64,000 nt of DNA. Origin: Ignavibacteriales bacterium. Its GTDB lineage: Bacteria > Bacteroidota > Ignavibacteria > Ignavibacteriales > Ignavibacteriaceae. The position numbers and the translations under genes are program-made. The stretch is from positions 1 through 64,000 of the forward strand of contig JAAYVN010000121.1 of assembly GCA_012517155.1 (NCBI GenBank). Direction: 5' to 3'. A model generated the notes under the pieces. It worked only from the letters and a program-made list of their open reading frames with translations, searched no databases and was not told the origin of the DNA. Below, piece by piece: positions 10,501 through 21,608 of this stretch; within the stretch, counting starts at the first letter, position 1, and every line of letters begins with the position of its first letter.

Positions 10501-11776
10501 ACCATATGCGGCTGAACTTCTGGTTAACGAGGGTGAATATGTACAGAAACACAAAATTCTTTTTAACCATGATCCTTACAATTCAGCTATTCTGTCGGAT
10601 ATTAGCGGTAAGGTTAAGTTTGTTGATCTTATCGACAACAATACAATGCAGCAAATTGTAGATGACCAAACCGGACACGTACAGAAGGTAGTTGTAGAAT
10701 CCAAAGATAAAAATCTTTCACCTAGCATTGTAATTGAAGCAGAGGACGGAACGTCCAAATCATTCAATATTCCCAACAGAGCATTTTTATCAGTGGAAGA
10801 AGGAGAAAGAATACCTGCAGGAACGATTTTAGCAAAGATTGCCAGATTGGCAACAAAGACCAAGGACATTACCGGAGGTCTGCCACGTGTTACAGAGTTA
10901 TTCGAAGCACGAAGTCCACAAGAACCTGCTATCATTTCAGATATTGAAGGAATAGTAAAGTTTGGGGCCAGAAAGAAAGGATCCAGGGAAATTAGGATTC
11001 AATCAATTGATGATTCGACATTTGAGAAAAAATATAATGTTCCTTTATCTAAACATATTCTGGTTCAGGATGGGGATGAGGTCCCTGCAGGTGAAAAAAT
11101 AACCGATGGACCTGTTAATCCGCATGATATTTTGAGGATAAAGGGACCAAATGCAGTACAAGAGTATTTGGTTAATGAGATCCAGGATGTTTATAGGCTC
11201 CAAGGAGTTAAGATAAATGACAAGCATATCGAGGTTATTGTGCGCCAGATGTTGCAGAAATTGAGAATAGTAAATCCGGGAGATACTAGATTTCTCGAAG
11301 AAGATACCGTCGATAAAGGAGAGGTTCTAGAAGAGAATAGAATAGTTGAAGCCTCAGAAGTTGTCGTTCATCCCGGAGACTATTCAAAGTTAAAAGTTGG
11401 TCAGTTGGTATCCAAGACAAAACTCAGGGAAATTAATGCAGAATTGAAGAAAAAGGGGAAAAAACAAATAGAGGTTAGAGACGGAATGCCGGCAACCTTT
11501 GAAAATATTCTGCTCGGCATAACAAGTGCGGCACTATCAACGGAAAGTTTCATATCAGCTGCATCGTTCCAAGAAACGACCAAGGTTTTAGCCAATGCTG
11601 CTATAGCCGCAAAGGTTGATTTGCTGAGGGGATTGAAAGAAAACGTTGTGATGGGGCAACTGATTCCTGCAGGAACCGGTTTGAAAAAGTACAGAAGTCT
11701 TAGGGTTTTAGGACTTCCAAAGGAGGAAATGGCTGAAATCGAACAAGAAAACACCTCCGGAGAGGCGAAAAATTAA
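7526..11776 (+). CDS. rpoC: DNA-directed RNA polymerase subunit beta'
   Basis: A 1416-residue polymerase subunit. The N-terminal zinc ribbon cysteines are C66, C68, C81 and C84. The active-site Mg-binding loop [10 protein letters not shown] is at residues 469-478. The second zinc site is within [15 protein letters not shown]. The start has AGGAG just upstream. It is the last gene of the secE-rpoC run; an AT-rich spacer with a promoter for the str operon follows. Confidence 0.98.
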   Translation: MSFRIQENQLKEITSITITLASPDDIISRSRGEVTKPETINYRTYRPEKDGLFCEKIFGPTRDWECYCGKYKRIRYKGIICDRCGVEVTQKNVRRERMGHIGLAVPIVHIWFFKSLPSKIGNLLGFSSKELERIIYYESYVVLNPGPTGLSKKDLISEDQYFEVLNSLPPGNDKLPDTDPSKFYAKIGGEAIKELLKHLNIEVLFDELREQVKVETSQQKKEELLKRLKVIEAFREKEGKPANKPEWMVLSYIPVIPPELRPLVPLEGGRFATSDLNDLYRRVIIRNNRLKRLIDIKAPEVILRNEKRMLQEAVDALFDNSRRGSAVRSDNNRPLKSLSDMLKGKQGRFRQNLLGKRVDYSGRSVIVVGPELKLHQCGLPKDMAVELFKPFVIRKLKERGHNKTVKSAKKVVERKDPIIWEILEKLIDGHPVLLNRAPTLHRLGIQAFQPVLIDEKAIRLHPMVCTAFNADFDGDQMAVHVPLSYEAQLEASLLMLSSHNILSPQNGNPIVVPTQDIVLGCHYLTKRKDGDVGEGMTFYSPEEVIMAYNARVVGLHARIKVRIEEEMIETTTGRVIFNQIVPKEMGYFNQVLIKKTFGGFVGKMFMKMGNKVTAKFLDDLKDLGFRYATAGGLSISYSDMLIPEGKVDKIDSANQKVMQILNEHEQGVITDTERYNKIIDVWTHTTNDVSKILMDKLRQSDNGFNSIHMMVDSGARGSSEQVRQLAGMRGLMMKPQKSLTGQAGEIIENPIVANFKEGLSVLEYFISTHGARKGLADTALKTADAGYLTRRLVDVSQDVIITEVDCGTILGIDITALKDVEEEREPLSERIIGRVAKEDIYDPRTDELIVEAGNMINEDIARIIEDANIETVGIRTVLTCESRHGVCAKCYGRNLTTGKLVEVGEAVGVVAAQSIGEPGTQLTLRTFHYGGAASNIAVQSQVESTTEGYVKFNRIQYVEKQTYVGSVKVIIGRRGSIEIIDENEFVVKRYDIPYAAELLVNEGEYVQKHKILFNHDPYNSAILSDISGKVKFVDLIDNNTMQQIVDDQTGHVQKVVVESKDKNLSPSIVIEAEDGTSKSFNIPNRAFLSVEEGERIPAGTILAKIARLATKTKDITGGLPRVTELFEARSPQEPAIISDIEGIVKFGARKKGSREIRIQSIDDSTFEKKYNVPLSKHILVQDGDEVPAGEKITDGPVNPHDILRIKGPNAVQEYLVNEIQDVYRLQGVKINDKHIEVIVRQMLQKLRIVNPGDTRFLEEDTVDKGEVLEENRIVEASEVVVHPGDYSKLKVGQLVSKTKLREINAELKKKGKKQIEVRDGMPATFENILLGITSAALSTESFISAASFQETTKVLANAAIAAKVDLLRGLKENVVMGQLIPAGTGLKKYRSLRVLGLPKEEMAEIEQENTSGEAKN

Positions 11777-11804
11777 AATATTTTAAAATATTTTAAATGT
11801 TTTC

Positions 11805-11835
11805 TTGACATAAATGTAAGATATAGCTATATTTG
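11805..11835 (+). promoter_or_regulatory. Promoter before the str operon (rpsL-rpsG-fusA-tuf)
   Basis: TTGACA at 11805-11810 is followed, after 17 bases, by TATATTTG at 11828-11835. This fits both the general -35/-10 spacing and the Bacteroidota -33 TTG / -7 TAnnTTTG pattern. It lies 45-75 bases before the GTG start of rpsL in a very AT-rich gap. It is the best promoter candidate seen in the window. Function is inferred. Confidence 0.6.
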
Positions 11836-11880
11836 TAGTCTGAAATTTTTTTAATTATAAGAATCAAACGGAGTGATTTA

Positions 11881-12258
11881 GTGCCGACAATTAATCAGTT
11901 AGTCAGAAAAAGCAGGAAGGTGATTCTGGGAAAGAATAAAGCTCCCGCACTGGACGGTTGCCCTCAGAAGAGAGGAGTGTGCACAAGAGTGTATACAACC
12001 ACTCCGAAGAAACCGAATTCAGCGTTGAGGAAGGTAGCCAGGGTCAGGCTAACGAATAATATTGAGGTGTCTGCATATATACCGGGAGAAGGTCATAATT
12101 TACAAGAGCACTCTATAGTACTAATCAGAGGTGGAAGAGTGAAGGATTTGCCGGGCGTAAGATATCACATTATACGTGGTACTCTTGATACAAGTGGGGT
12201 GGAAGACAGACGCCAGGGAAGGTCCAAGTATGGAGCTAAAAAACCGAAAGCTAAGTAA
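11881..12258 (+). CDS. rpsL: 30S ribosomal protein S12
   Basis: A 125-residue decoding-centre protein. The start is GTG at 11881, with CGGAGTG upstream. The accuracy and streptomycin loop [15 protein letters not shown] and the second loop [13 protein letters not shown] are intact, with lysines at the positions where streptomycin-sensitive strains carry them. It is the first gene of the str operon. Confidence 0.97.
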   Translation: MPTINQLVRKSRKVILGKNKAPALDGCPQKRGVCTRVYTTTPKKPNSALRKVARVRLTNNIEVSAYIPGEGHNLQEHSIVLIRGGRVKDLPGVRYHIIRGTLDTSGVEDRRQGRSKYGAKKPKAK

Positions 12259-12263
12259 GAGTT

Positions 12264-12731
12264 ATGAGAAAGAAAAGAGCAGAAAAAAGGTATATTAAAC
12301 CAGACCCTAAGTATAACGAAATAATCGTTGCGAAGTTTATTAACTGTCTTATGTATGACGGTAAGAAATCAGTTGCACAGCAGATGGTTTATAAAGCTTT
12401 TGCAGTAATTGAAGAAAGAACGAGTAAACCCGGTTTAGAAGTATTTAAGAAAGCCATAGCGAACACCCAGCCAATAATCGAAGTAAGAAGCCGTAGAGTC
12501 GGTGGAGCAACATATCAGGTTCCTATGGAAGTCAGACCGGAGAGAAGATTAGCACTCGCAATCAGGTGGATCAGGACGAATTCAAGGTCGAGAAACGAGA
12601 AATCGATGTCCGCAAAATTAGCTGCCGAATTAATAGCCGCTTCAAACAATGAAGGCGCCTCGGTAAAGAAGAAAGAAGATACCCACAGAATGGCCGAAGC
12701 CAATAAGGCTTTTGCCCATTTCAAGTGGTGA
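12264..12731 (+). CDS. rpsG: 30S ribosomal protein S7
   Basis: A 155-residue head-assembly protein that binds 16S rRNA near the E site. It begins MRKKRAEKR and has the motifs [16 protein letters not shown]-like ([14 protein letters not shown]) and [10 protein letters not shown]. The family length is about 155-156, so it is full length. It is 5 bases after rpsL and 21 before fusA. Confidence 0.97.
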   Translation: MRKKRAEKRYIKPDPKYNEIIVAKFINCLMYDGKKSVAQQMVYKAFAVIEERTSKPGLEVFKKAIANTQPIIEVRSRRVGGATYQVPMEVRPERRLALAIRWIRTNSRSRNEKSMSAKLAAELIAASNNEGASVKKKEDTHRMAEANKAFAHFKW

Positions 12732-12752
12732 CAGAGTTACATTAAAATATAG

Positions 12753-14837
12753 ATGAATAAATACCCGATAGAGAGAATACGTAATATTGGTATTATGGCT
12801 CATATCGATGCGGGTAAAACAACAACTACCGAAAGGATATTGTTTTATACCGGAAGACTACACCGAGTTGGTGAAGTGCACGATGGAGCCGCTACCATGG
12901 ACTGGATGGAGCAGGAAAAAGAACGAGGGATTACTATAACATCTGCTGCTACTACTTGTTATTGGAAGGATAATAAAATTAATATTATAGATACGCCGGG
13001 TCATGTCGATTTTACAGCTGAAGTTGAGCGTTCTTTGAGAGTATTGGATGGTGCGGTAGCGCTTTTCTGCGCAGTCGGAGGAGTAGAACCGCAATCGGAA
13101 ACTGTATGGAGACAGGCAGATAAGTATAAAGTTCCAAGAATTGCCTTTATTAATAAAATGGATAGAATTGGAGCTGACTACCTAGGTGCTGTCAATATGA
13201 TTAGAGAAAGACTTGGATCCAATGCAATTCCTGTGACTCTTCCGGTTGGCGAAGGTGATATGTTTGCAGGAATCATTGATCTTATCCACTTTAGAGCAAA
13301 AATGTATATTGATGACGCTTCCGGAGTGAAGTTTGAAGATATTCCGGTTCCCCAGGATTTAATTCCTCAGGCGAATAAGTTAAGGACTGAAATGCTCGAG
13401 GCTGTATCTGATATTGATGATACATTATTAGAAAAATACCTTGAGGGAAAAGAAATCGCTGCTGAAGAAATAATACCTGTATTACGAAAGGCTACTTTGG
13501 AAGGTACAATAATACCAGTATTATGCGGATCTTCCTTTAAAAACAAAGGTATTCAGCAATTATTGGACTATATTGTTGATTTCCTCCCTAGTCCAAAAGA
13601 TTTTTCGCATATTTCAGCTCATCATCAGCATATGAACAATGAGGTGGAGAGACGAATTTCTGAGGATGAGAAATTGACAGCGCTTGCTTTTAAGATTATG
13701 AACGATCCTTATGTCGGAAAACTTACATTTTTTAGGGTATATAGTGGAACCATAAAGTCGGGTTCGTATATTTTTAACTCTGTAAGCGGAAAAAAGGAAA
13801 GAATTAGCAGAGTTCTTGAGATGCATGCTAATCACAGATCAGACATTGACGAAGTGACCGCGGGAAATATAGCTGCTGCGGTTGGATTGAAACACACCAG
13901 AACCGGTGATACTTTATGCACTGAAGATGAAAAAGTAGTTCTTGAAAAAATAACCTTTCCTGAACCAGTGATTCAGATAGCTATCGAACCAAAAACAAAA
14001 GCGGATCAGGATAAATTATCGGATGTTCTCTCAAGACTGTCGGATGAAGATCCTACATTCAGGGTTAATGTAGATGAAGAAACAGGCCAAACTCTTATCA
14101 GTGGAATGGGGGAACTTCACCTTGAGATTTTAATAGACAGGATGAAGAGAGAATTCGGTCTCACTGCAAATGTTGGTAAACCGCAGGTAGCTTATAGGGA
14201 AACAATAAGACAGAGTGTTACAGCAGAAGGAAAGTTTGTAAAACAATCCGGTGGACGAGGAAAATTCGGTCATGTATGGATCGAATTAAGTCCAAATGAA
14301 CCCGGTAAAGGTTATGAGTTTGAAAATGCTATAGTTGGTGGAGTTGTTCCTAAAGAGTATATACCATCGGTATCAGTAGGAATACAAGAAGCTATGCGAA
14401 ATGGTGTTATTGCTGGATATCCTGTCGTTGATATAAAAGCAAAGCTCATAGATGGTTCGTACCACGAAGTGGATTCAGACGAAATATCCTTTAAAGTTGC
14501 TGGTTCGATGGCCTTTAAAGAAGCTGCAAAAAAAGCCAAACCCGTACTTCTTGAGCCGATAATGTCAATAGAAGTAATCACTCCAGAAGACTACCTGGGG
14601 GATGTGATGGGAGACATTAACTCCAGAAGAGGAAGAATAGAAGGATTCTCCGCCAGAAAAGATGCTCAAGTTATTAAAGCATTGGTTCCTCTTGCCGAAA
14701 TGTTTGGATATGCGACTGTTCTGCGTTCCATGACTCAGGGAAGAGCAATTTATACAATGCAGTTTTCGCATTATGCTGATACACCCAAGAATATAGCTGA
14801 TGAGTTTGCGGAAAAGATTTCAGGAAAAAAACAATAA
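12753..14837 (+). CDS. fusA: Translation elongation factor G
   Basis: A 694-residue GTPase that drives ribosomal translocation. The P-loop [13 protein letters not shown] is near residues 16-28. The switch-region motif DTPGHVDF and the base-recognition motif NKMD are present. The domain IV region includes the segment [10 protein letters not shown], and the protein continues to a complete C-terminus. It lies between rpsG and tuf in the standard str order. Confidence 0.97.
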   Translation: MNKYPIERIRNIGIMAHIDAGKTTTTERILFYTGRLHRVGEVHDGAATMDWMEQEKERGITITSAATTCYWKDNKINIIDTPGHVDFTAEVERSLRVLDGAVALFCAVGGVEPQSETVWRQADKYKVPRIAFINKMDRIGADYLGAVNMIRERLGSNAIPVTLPVGEGDMFAGIIDLIHFRAKMYIDDASGVKFEDIPVPQDLIPQANKLRTEMLEAVSDIDDTLLEKYLEGKEIAAEEIIPVLRKATLEGTIIPVLCGSSFKNKGIQQLLDYIVDFLPSPKDFSHISAHHQHMNNEVERRISEDEKLTALAFKIMNDPYVGKLTFFRVYSGTIKSGSYIFNSVSGKKERISRVLEMHANHRSDIDEVTAGNIAAAVGLKHTRTGDTLCTEDEKVVLEKITFPEPVIQIAIEPKTKADQDKLSDVLSRLSDEDPTFRVNVDEETGQTLISGMGELHLEILIDRMKREFGLTANVGKPQVAYRETIRQSVTAEGKFVKQSGGRGKFGHVWIELSPNEPGKGYEFENAIVGGVVPKEYIPSVSVGIQEAMRNGVIAGYPVVDIKAKLIDGSYHEVDSDEISFKVAGSMAFKEAAKKAKPVLLEPIMSIEVITPEDYLGDVMGDINSRRGRIEGFSARKDAQVIKALVPLAEMFGYATVLRSMTQGRAIYTMQFSHYADTPKNIADEFAEKISGKKQ

Positions 14838-14874
14838 AGAATTAATAATATATTTATCATAGGAGTAAATAAAA

Positions 14875-16080
14875 ATGGCTAAAGAAAAATTTGATCGTAG
14901 TAAACCGCACGTCAACATCGGTACTATCGGACACGTTGATCATGGAAAAACAACTTTAACGGCTGCTATAACAATGGCGCTTGCTCTTAAAGGATTATCA
15001 GCAATCAGAACATTTGATTCAATTGATAATGCTCCTGAAGAAAGAGAAAGAGGAATTACTATTGCAACGGCACACGTTGAGTATTCAACAGCGAACAGAC
15101 ACTATGCACATGTGGACTGTCCGGGGCACGCAGATTATGTAAAGAACATGATCACAGGTGCAGCTCAGATGGACGGAGCAATCTTAGTTGTGGCAGCAAC
15201 CGATGGACCTATGCCTCAAACACGCGAGCATATTCTTTTAGCCCGTCAGGTAGGTGTACCAAGAATAGTTGTATTCTTAAATAAAGTTGATGCTATGGAT
15301 GACGCAGAGTTGGTTGATCTCGTTGAAATGGAGTTAAGAGAATTATTAACTAAATATGAATTCCCTGGAGATGATATTCCAATAATCAGAGGTTCAGCTT
15401 TAAAAGCATTAGAAGCCGGATCTTCTAACGCACCAACAGACGATCCTAGATATAATTGTATTTGGGAGCTTATGGATGCAGTTGACAGTTATGTCCAGAT
15501 TCCGGAGAGAAGTGTGGATAAGCCCTTCCTTATGCCGGTTGAGGACGTATTTTCTATCACGGGACGAGGTACAGTTGCTACAGGTAGAGTTGAAAGAGGT
15601 CAAGTCAAGGTTCAGGAAGAAGTTGAACTGATCGGTCTTGGAATGCACAAAAAGACAGTCGTAACTGGTGTGGAAATGTTTAGAAAAGAGCTGGATGCAG
15701 CAATGGCTGGTGATAACGCAGGACTTTTATTAAGAGGTGTAGACAAAAAAGAAATCGAGAGAGGTATGGTTCTTGCTAAACCCGGATCAATTACTCCTCA
15801 TAAGAGATTCGAAGGTTCTGTTTACATTCTCTCAAAAGATGAAGGTGGAAGGCATACACCATTTTTTAACGGGTACAGACCACAGTTCTATTTCAGAACA
15901 ACTGACGTTACAGGGGTTGCAACATTACCTGAAGGAACCGAAATGGTTATGCCAGGTGACCGGGTAGAGCTTAAAATCGATCTTATTGCACCTATTGCAA
16001 TGGAAGAAGGATTGAATTTTGCTATCCGTGAAGGTGGTAGAACAGTTGGTGCTGGACTGGTAACAAAAATAATTGAATAG
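14875..16080 (+). CDS. tuf: Translation elongation factor Tu
   Basis: A 401-residue GTPase that brings aminoacyl-tRNA to the ribosome. The P-loop GHVDHGKTT, the effector segment [15 protein letters not shown], the DCPGHADY motif and NKVD are all present. Domains 2 and 3 run to GLVTKIIE. It is the only tuf in this window; many Bacteroidota instead carry a tuf next to tRNA-Trp and secE, which is absent here at 585-693. An AGGAG site precedes ATG. Confidence 0.97.
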   Translation: MAKEKFDRSKPHVNIGTIGHVDHGKTTLTAAITMALALKGLSAIRTFDSIDNAPEERERGITIATAHVEYSTANRHYAHVDCPGHADYVKNMITGAAQMDGAILVVAATDGPMPQTREHILLARQVGVPRIVVFLNKVDAMDDAELVDLVEMELRELLTKYEFPGDDIPIIRGSALKALEAGSSNAPTDDPRYNCIWELMDAVDSYVQIPERSVDKPFLMPVEDVFSITGRGTVATGRVERGQVKVQEEVELIGLGMHKKTVVTGVEMFRKELDAAMAGDNAGLLLRGVDKKEIERGMVLAKPGSITPHKRFEGSVYILSKDEGGRHTPFFNGYRPQFYFRTTDVTGVATLPEGTEMVMPGDRVELKIDLIAPIAMEEGLNFAIREGGRTVGAGLVTKIIE

Positions 16081-16095
16081 GAAATAGTACGAAAA

Positions 16096-16136
16096 TTGAG
16101 GGAGTAAAAAACTCCCTCAAAGCCTGAACAAGGCTT
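16096..16136 (+). terminator. Double hairpin between tuf and rpsJ
   Basis: The first stem is TTGAGGGAGT (16096-16105) with ACTCCCTCAA (16111-16120), 10 bp perfect with loop AAAAA. The second is AAGCCT/AGGCTT (16120-16136), followed by GTTTCTT. The first stem lacks a T-tract of its own. The pair may end the str transcript or act as an S10 leader structure; the sequence does not settle which. Confidence 0.55.
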
Positions 16137-16168
16137 GTTTCTTAGAAATAATCAAGGAGTTTAATAAA

Positions 16169-16477
16169 GTGGCTGGTCAAAAGATAAGAATCAGATTAAA
16201 ATCATACGATCATATATTGATAGATAAGTCGACAGAGAAGATAATAAAAACTGTACGAAGTACTGGAGCTGTGGTTTCAGGACCGATACCTCTTCCGACA
16301 AGGAAGACTATTTATACGGTGCTCAGATCACCGCATGTTGATAAAAAATCTCGTGAACAATTTGAGACCAGAGCGCACAAAAGAATCATTGATATTCATA
16401 ATTCTAATACAAAAACAATTGATTCTTTAAGTAAGTTAGACATTCCTGCGGGAGTGGAAATAGAGATTAAGTTATAA
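16169..16477 (+). CDS. rpsJ: 30S ribosomal protein S10
   Basis: A 102-residue protein of the 30S head, also NusE in antitermination complexes. The start is GTG at 16169, with AAGGAG 11 bases upstream; the residues [14 protein letters not shown] are the standard N-terminus. [11 protein letters not shown] and [13 protein letters not shown] are conserved. It opens the S10-spc-alpha run and its stop touches the next gene's leader. Confidence 0.97.
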   Translation: MAGQKIRIRLKSYDHILIDKSTEKIIKTVRSTGAVVSGPIPLPTRKTIYTVLRSPHVDKKSREQFETRAHKRIIDIHNSNTKTIDSLSKLDIPAGVEIEIKL

Positions 16478-16494
16478 TGAATTTTGGAGTATTT

Positions 16495-17118
16495 ATGCCT
16501 GGTTTAATCGGTAAAAAATTAGGAATGTCAAATATTTTCGACGATGCAGGCAATCGTATCCCTGTGACAATGATACAGGTAGGACCATGTAAGGTCGTGG
16601 GAGTTCGCACTGCAGAAAAAGAAGGTTATAATGCTGTTCAGCTCGGGTTTGGAGAAAAGAAAAAGAAGAATCTTGCCAAACCTCAGGTCACCTTTTATGA
16701 TAAGAATAATCTCCCCTACTCGTCTGTGATTAAAGAATTCAGAACAGATTCAAAAGCAGAATATAAAGTTGGAGATGAACTTAATGCGACATTTTTTAGT
16801 GAAGGTGATACAGTAAAAGTTCGTGGGTTCAGCAAGGGAAAAGGCTTCCAAGGGGTTATGAGACGACACGGTTTTGGCGGAGTTGGAGGAACAACCCATG
16901 GGCAGAGTGATAGGCTTCGTGCACCCGGTTCCATTGGGGCAAGTTCCTATCCCTCAAGAGTATTCAAAGGGCAGAGAATGGCAGGTAGAACTGGAAATGA
17001 AAAAGTTACGGTTGCAAATTTGAAAATAGTAAAAATAATACCGGAAAAGAATGTTGTTTTAGTAAAGGGTGCCGTTCCGGGAGCAATTAATTCGATACTT
17101 GAAATACATAAAAAGTAG
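16495..17118 (+). CDS. rplC: 50S ribosomal protein L3
   Basis: A 207-residue protein that helps nucleate 50S assembly. ATG at 16495 gives MPGLIGKKLGMSNIF, the family N-terminus, and has TTGGAG about 8 bases upstream; an ATG at 16477 in the same frame overlaps the rpsJ stop and lacks this support. The loop that reaches the peptidyl transferase centre, GGVGGTTHGQSDRLR, is intact. Confidence 0.96.
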   Translation: MPGLIGKKLGMSNIFDDAGNRIPVTMIQVGPCKVVGVRTAEKEGYNAVQLGFGEKKKKNLAKPQVTFYDKNNLPYSSVIKEFRTDSKAEYKVGDELNATFFSEGDTVKVRGFSKGKGFQGVMRRHGFGGVGGTTHGQSDRLRAPGSIGASSYPSRVFKGQRMAGRTGNEKVTVANLKIVKIIPEKNVVLVKGAVPGAINSILEIHKK

Positions 17119-17129
17119 TTTGGTAAAAA

Positions 17130-17777
17130 ATGTTATTAGATATTTATAAAATAGATGGTACTGTTGCAGCTGAGAAAGCTGATTTAGCGGATGATGTGTT
17201 TGCAATAAAACCCAATGATCATGTTGTGTATCTATCCGTGAAAGCTTATTTGTCGAATCAGCGACAAGGAACACACAAAAGCAAGGAAAGAAGTGAAGTT
17301 AAGGGCGGTGGTAAAAAGCCTTGGAGACAAAAAGGAAGAGGTGGAGCTCGTGCCGGAACGACAAGATCACCAATTTGGGTTGGTGGAGGAACTATATTTG
17401 GTCCCAAACCGAGAGATTATAGACAAAATCTACCCAAGAAAGTGAAATTATTAGCAAAAAAATCTGCTTTGTCGCTAAAATACAAGAATGATCAGATAAT
17501 AATTATAGAGGATTTCAGTTTTGAAAATCCGCAAACTAAAGAATTCTCAAAAATCCTTAAAGCACTTAAACTAAACGGTAAAAAAGTGCTTTTACTAACA
17601 GGTGATGTTAATGCTAATGTTTGGAAATCTGGTCGAAACATTGAAAAAGTTGACGTGTTAGAAGTGTCAAAAGCCAGCACATACAACCTGCTGAACAATC
17701 AAATTTTGATTATTCAGAAGAGCGCATTAGCCAGCATCAACAACACTTATTCTGCAAAGAAAGAGGAGGTGGCTTAA
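17130..17777 (+). CDS. rplD: 50S ribosomal protein L4
   Basis: A 215-residue protein whose long loop lines the nascent-peptide tunnel. That loop is visible as [19 protein letters not shown], followed by [14 protein letters not shown]. In other bacteria L4 represses the S10 operon; the same here is not shown by the sequence. It is 11 bases after rplC and 1 base before rplW. Confidence 0.96.
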   Translation: MLLDIYKIDGTVAAEKADLADDVFAIKPNDHVVYLSVKAYLSNQRQGTHKSKERSEVKGGGKKPWRQKGRGGARAGTTRSPIWVGGGTIFGPKPRDYRQNLPKKVKLLAKKSALSLKYKNDQIIIIEDFSFENPQTKEFSKILKALKLNGKKVLLLTGDVNANVWKSGRNIEKVDVLEVSKASTYNLLNNQILIIQKSALASINNTYSAKKEEVA

Positions 17778-17778
17778 A

Positions 17779-18072
17779 ATGAAGAGTATTTTGGTTAAAC
17801 CACTTTACACTGAAAAAATGACGCAAATAAATCCTGAATTAGGGAAGTATGGATTTATAGTAAATATAGATGCGAATAAAATTGAAATTGCAGAAGCGAT
17901 TGAGAAAAAATTCAATGTAAAAGTTGAAGAAGTAAATACTATTCGCTATAAAGGTAAAGAAAAAACCCAGTTCAGAAGGCGCGGAAGATACACTGGCAGA
18001 ACTGCAAAATATAAGAAGGCAATAGTTACTCTTAAAAAGGGTGATAAAATAGAATTATTTGAGCAAGTTTAG
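17779..18072 (+). CDS. rplW: 50S ribosomal protein L23
   Basis: A 97-residue tunnel-exit protein that docks trigger factor and the signal recognition particle. It has the N-terminal [11 protein letters not shown] and the later [17 protein letters not shown]. The length is typical. ATG follows the rplD stop by one base, with GGAGG inside the end of rplD. Confidence 0.95.
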   Translation: MKSILVKPLYTEKMTQINPELGKYGFIVNIDANKIEIAEAIEKKFNVKVEEVNTIRYKGKEKTQFRRRGRYTGRTAKYKKAIVTLKKGDKIELFEQV

Positions 18073-18102
18073 GAAAAGTAATCCGATTTGGAGTTTATAT
18101 AA

Positions 18103-18927
18103 ATGGGAATAAAAAAATTAAAACCAGTAACACCCGGTACGAGATTTCGATCAAATTATACTTTTGACGAAATCACAAAATCAACCCCAGAGAAATCTCT
18201 TACCGTTTCGTTAAAGAAATCAGGTGGAAGAAATAATTTGGGAAAAATGACTTCGCGTCACAGAGGCGGAGGACATAAGCGCAAATTCAGAATTATAGAT
18301 TTTGCCAGAGATAAGCATAATGTACCTGCAAAAGTGTATGCGATAGAATATGATCCTAACAGGACCTGTAGAATAGCTTTACTGCACTATTTAGATGGAG
18401 AGAAAAGATATATACTTGCCCCACAAGGTCTGAGGGTTGGTGACATGGTGCAGAGTGGTAGTGGTTCTGAAATTAAGGTTGGAAATTCTTTACCCTTAAA
18501 AGAAATTCCGCTTGGCAGTTTTGTGCACAATGTTGAGTTAAAACCAGGTAAAGGAGGTCAAATTGGAAGAAGTGCCGGAACCGCACTACAGTTGATGGCA
18601 AAAGAAGGAAGCATGGCTACCCTAAAACTTCCATCAGGTGAAATCCGATTGATAAGATTAGAATGTATGGCTACTTACGGATCAGTTGGAAATCCAGAGC
18701 ACATCAATATAATGATTGGTAAAGCCGGAAGAAACAGATGGCTTGGGAAAAGACCGCACAATAGAGGAGTTGCAATGAACCCAGTAGATCACCCAATGGG
18801 TGGCGGCGAAGGTAAGACATCAGGCGGTGGACAACCGGTATCTCCATGGGGACAGAAAGCCAAGGGATTGAAAACCAGGAAAAGAAAAAAAGAATCGAAT
18901 AAATTTATTGTAAAACGCAGAAAATAA
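18103..18927 (+). CDS. rplB: 50S ribosomal protein L2
   Basis: A 274-residue protein needed for peptidyl transferase activity and subunit joining. The motifs [31 protein letters not shown] and the active-site segment [16 protein letters not shown], with the conserved histidine, are present. The length matches the family. Confidence 0.97.
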   Translation: MGIKKLKPVTPGTRFRSNYTFDEITKSTPEKSLTVSLKKSGGRNNLGKMTSRHRGGGHKRKFRIIDFARDKHNVPAKVYAIEYDPNRTCRIALLHYLDGEKRYILAPQGLRVGDMVQSGSGSEIKVGNSLPLKEIPLGSFVHNVELKPGKGGQIGRSAGTALQLMAKEGSMATLKLPSGEIRLIRLECMATYGSVGNPEHINIMIGKAGRNRWLGKRPHNRGVAMNPVDHPMGGGEGKTSGGGQPVSPWGQKAKGLKTRKRKKESNKFIVKRRK

Positions 18928-18939
18928 AAGAGAATTAAT

Positions 18940-19227
18940 ATGCCAAGATCAGTAAAAAAAGGACCATTTATTCATTACAAGTTGATGCAAAGAATAACAC
19001 AGTTAAATCAGCAGAACCAGAAAAAGATAATAAAAACCTGGTCAAGAAGTTCAACAATTTTTCCTGAATTTGTGGGTCATACAATAGCAGTGCATAACGG
19101 TAATAAGATGATACCCGTTTACATTACTGAGAATATGGTAGGTCACAAACTGGGTGAATTTGCGCCGACAAGAATATTCAGGGGACATCCAGGTACAAAA
19201 GCTGAGAAAGCTTCAAAATCTAAATAA
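18940..19227 (+). CDS. rpsS: 30S ribosomal protein S19
   Basis: A 95-residue head protein that contacts the A-site tRNA and S13. It begins [15 protein letters not shown] and contains [23 protein letters not shown] and [11 protein letters not shown]. The length is standard. It is 12 bases after rplB. Confidence 0.96.
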   Translation: MPRSVKKGPFIHYKLMQRITQLNQQNQKKIIKTWSRSSTIFPEFVGHTIAVHNGNKMIPVYITENMVGHKLGEFAPTRIFRGHPGTKAEKASKSK

Positions 19228-19251
19228 ATAAGTATAGATTACTGAGGAAAA

Positions 19252-19596
19252 ATGGAAGCAAAAGCAATTTATAGGTATATAGGGTCTTCACCACGTAAAA
19301 TGAGGTTAGTGATTGATCTGATAAGAGGATTATCTGTTGATAAAGCGTTGGAAGTACTACATTTTCAACCAAAGCATGCATCTAAAGATGCCGAGAAAGT
19401 GCTTAGATCAGCTGTTGCCAATTTGATTAACAAAGATGACTCTGTTAGGATTGAACCCGAACAGCTTTATGTGAAAGAAGTTTTTGTAAATGAAGGACCG
19501 ACAGCTAAACGAATACAGCCTGCTCCGCAAGGTAGAGCGTATAGAGTAAGAAAGCGTTCTTGTCATTTAACAGTTGTTGTTGCAACTAAAAATTAA
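19252..19596 (+). CDS. rplV: 50S ribosomal protein L22
   Basis: A 114-residue protein whose beta hairpin reaches into the exit tunnel. It has SPRKMRLVIDLIRG near the start and the hairpin region EGPTAKRIQPAPQGRAYRVRK-like (GPTAKRIQPAPQGRAYR). ATG follows GAGGAAAA. It is full length for the family. Confidence 0.95.
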   Translation: MEAKAIYRYIGSSPRKMRLVIDLIRGLSVDKALEVLHFQPKHASKDAEKVLRSAVANLINKDDSVRIEPEQLYVKEVFVNEGPTAKRIQPAPQGRAYRVRKRSCHLTVVVATKN

Positions 19597-19613
19597 AATT
19601 CTAGGAGGATTTT

Positions 19614-20255
19614 TTGGGACAAAAAACAAATCCAATCGGTTTAAGAGTGGGAATTATAAGAGGTTGGGAATCAAACTGGTATGAAAATAAAGGTTATGCC
19701 TCGAAATTAAAAGAAGATGATAAGTTAAGGACTTACGTAAAAAACCGCTTTAAAAAAGCAGGTATTTCGAGAATCATAATTGATAGAACATCAAAAAACA
19801 TTACTTTGAATATTCATACATCTCGCCCAGGTGTAGTTATAGGTAAAAGTGGTAAGGAAATCACACAACTTGAGCAGGAACTGAAACAGATAACAGATAA
19901 AGAAGTAAAGATTCAGATTACAGAGATTAAAAGACCTGAACTTGATGCTCAATTAGTAGCAGAAAATATTGCGACACAGCTTGAGGGTAGAATTTCATTT
20001 AGAAGGGCAATGAAGTCAGCAATAACATCCTCAATGAGGATGGGGGCTGAGGGTATAAAAGTGATGTGTTCTGGAAGATTAGGGGGAGCTGAAATGGCCA
20101 GGACAGAACAATACAAAGAAGGAAGAATCCCTCTTCACACAATTAGAGCAGATATTGATTATGCTAACGGAAGAGCCGAGACTATATACGGTTCTATTGG
20201 TGTCAAGGTCTGGATATGTCGCGGTGAAATTTTAGGTAAAAGAGTTTCTGAATAA
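19614..20255 (+). CDS. rpsC: 30S ribosomal protein S3
   Basis: A 213-residue protein at the mRNA entry channel. The start is TTG at 19614 with AGGAGG upstream; it gives [13 protein letters not shown], the family N-terminus. The KH domain motif [10 protein letters not shown] and the helicase-face segment [12 protein letters not shown] are present. Confidence 0.96.
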   Translation: MGQKTNPIGLRVGIIRGWESNWYENKGYASKLKEDDKLRTYVKNRFKKAGISRIIIDRTSKNITLNIHTSRPGVVIGKSGKEITQLEQELKQITDKEVKIQITEIKRPELDAQLVAENIATQLEGRISFRRAMKSAITSSMRMGAEGIKVMCSGRLGGAEMARTEQYKEGRIPLHTIRADIDYANGRAETIYGSIGVKVWICRGEILGKRVSE

Positions 20256-20272
20256 AGAGCGGAGTTTGATTT

Positions 20273-20689
20273 ATGTTAATGCCAAAAAGAGTTAAGTTTA
20301 GAAAAGCGCAACGCGGAAGGATGAAAGGAAAAGCAACGCGTGGTAATTTCGTTGCATTCGGTGATTTTGGATTAAAGGCGATGGAACCACATTGGATTAC
20401 CTCAAGGCAAATAGAGGCATGTCGTGTTGCTTTAACCAGAAAAATGAAAAGGGATGGAAAGGTCTGGATCAGAATTTTCCCAGATAAGCCGGTTTCCAAA
20501 AAACCTTTGGAAACAAGAATGGGTAAGGGTAAAGGCGCCCCCGAGTTTTGGGTAGCTGTTGTTAAACCAGGTCTTGTATTATTTGAAGTTTCGGGTGTTA
20601 GTAAAGAATTGGCTCATGAAGCGCTGAAATTGTGTGCTCATAAACTTCCGATCAAAACTAAAGTAGTAACCAGACCAGATTTCGAGTAA
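20273..20689 (+). CDS. rplP: 50S ribosomal protein L16
   Basis: A 138-residue A-site protein of the 50S subunit. It begins [15 protein letters not shown]; the family start is MLxPKR, so ATG at 20273 fits. [19 protein letters not shown] is the conserved functional loop. The length is normal. It is 17 bases after rpsC. Confidence 0.96.
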   Translation: MLMPKRVKFRKAQRGRMKGKATRGNFVAFGDFGLKAMEPHWITSRQIEACRVALTRKMKRDGKVWIRIFPDKPVSKKPLETRMGKGKGAPEFWVAVVKPGLVLFEVSGVSKELAHEALKLCAHKLPIKTKVVTRPDFE

Positions 20690-20704
20690 AAACGGAAAGA
20701 CAAT

Positions 20705-20941
20705 ATGAAAATTAGAGAAATAAGAGAAATGTCATCTGACGAATTGCTTAAGCGAATTATAGAGGAGGAAAATAATCTGGTAGATTTAAGATTTTCTCAC
20801 GAACTTAAGCAATTAACAAATACGGCTAAATTAAGAAGCGTAAAGAAAGATATTGCAAAGATGAGGACTATTCTCAGAGAAAGACAGTCAAAAGAAGAGT
20901 CAGAGAAGAAAGAACCTTTGACAAAAGGAGAAAATAAATAA
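20705..20941 (+). CDS. rpmC: 50S ribosomal protein L29
   Basis: A 78-residue helical protein near the tunnel exit. [14 protein letters not shown] and the [16 protein letters not shown] segment are the family pattern. The charged C-terminal tail (about residues 64-78, Lys/Glu-rich) makes it slightly longer than the usual 60-70 residues. Confidence 0.93.
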   Translation: MKIREIREMSSDELLKRIIEEENNLVDLRFSHELKQLTNTAKLRSVKKDIAKMRTILRERQSKEESEKKEPLTKGENK

Positions 20942-20943
20942 GT

Positions 20944-21201
20944 ATGGAAGCACGTCGTCTCAGAAAAACCAAAATCGGAACAGTTGTAAGCAATAAAATG
21001 GATAAGACAATTACCGTGGCCATTGAACGAAGAGTTGCTCATCCTATATACAGAAAGTACTTCAAAAAAACGACTACACTAATGGCTCACGATGCCAACA
21101 ATGAGTGTGGCATTGGTGACGTGGTGAAAGTTATGGAAACCAGACCGCTGAGTAAGATAAAAAGATGGCGATTACTTGAAATAGTTGAAAAAGCAAGATA
21201 G
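20944..21201 (+). CDS. rpsQ: 30S ribosomal protein S17
   Basis: An 85-residue OB-fold 16S rRNA-binding protein. The motifs [29 protein letters not shown] and [19 protein letters not shown] are typical. It starts 2 bases after the rpmC stop. Confidence 0.95.
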   Translation: MEARRLRKTKIGTVVSNKMDKTITVAIERRVAHPIYRKYFKKTTTLMAHDANNECGIGDVVKVMETRPLSKIKRWRLLEIVEKAR

Positions 21202-21220
21202 GTAAGGAAGGAGATGACAG

Positions 21221-21589
21221 ATGGTTCAGGTAGAGACCAATTTAGTTGTTGCAGATAATTCGGGTGCAAAAAAGATTCGTTGCATTAAGGTTCTTGGTGG
21301 CAGTGGCAGAAAATATGCAAGTGTCGGGGATTTGATTGTTGTTTCGGTTAAAACTGCGATTCCAAATGGACAAGTTAAAAAGGGTGAGGTTTCAAGAGCG
21401 GTTATAGTCCGCACTAAAAAGGAAGTTAGAAGGAAAGACGGTTCTTATATAAGATTTGATGAAAACGCTGCGGTGCTTCTTAATGCCCAGAACGAACCTA
21501 AAGGCACAAGAATATTTGGACCGGTAGCTCGTGAGTTAAGAGATAAACAGTACATGAAAATTGTTTCATTAGCACCAGAAGTTTTATAG
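21221..21589 (+). CDS. rplN: 50S ribosomal protein L14
   Basis: A 122-residue protein at the subunit interface. It begins [19 protein letters not shown] and carries [12 protein letters not shown] and [12 protein letters not shown]. The length is exactly in the family range. Confidence 0.96.
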   Translation: MVQVETNLVVADNSGAKKIRCIKVLGGSGRKYASVGDLIVVSVKTAIPNGQVKKGEVSRAVIVRTKKEVRRKDGSYIRFDENAAVLLNAQNEPKGTRIFGPVARELRDKQYMKIVSLAPEVL

Positions 21590-21608
21590 AAAATTTAGAG
21601 TAGGAATT

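Noticed and set aside
16477-16494. Upstream ATG start for L3
   Set aside because: It overlaps the rpsJ stop and adds residues not in the family; ATG at 16495 has the better ribosome site.
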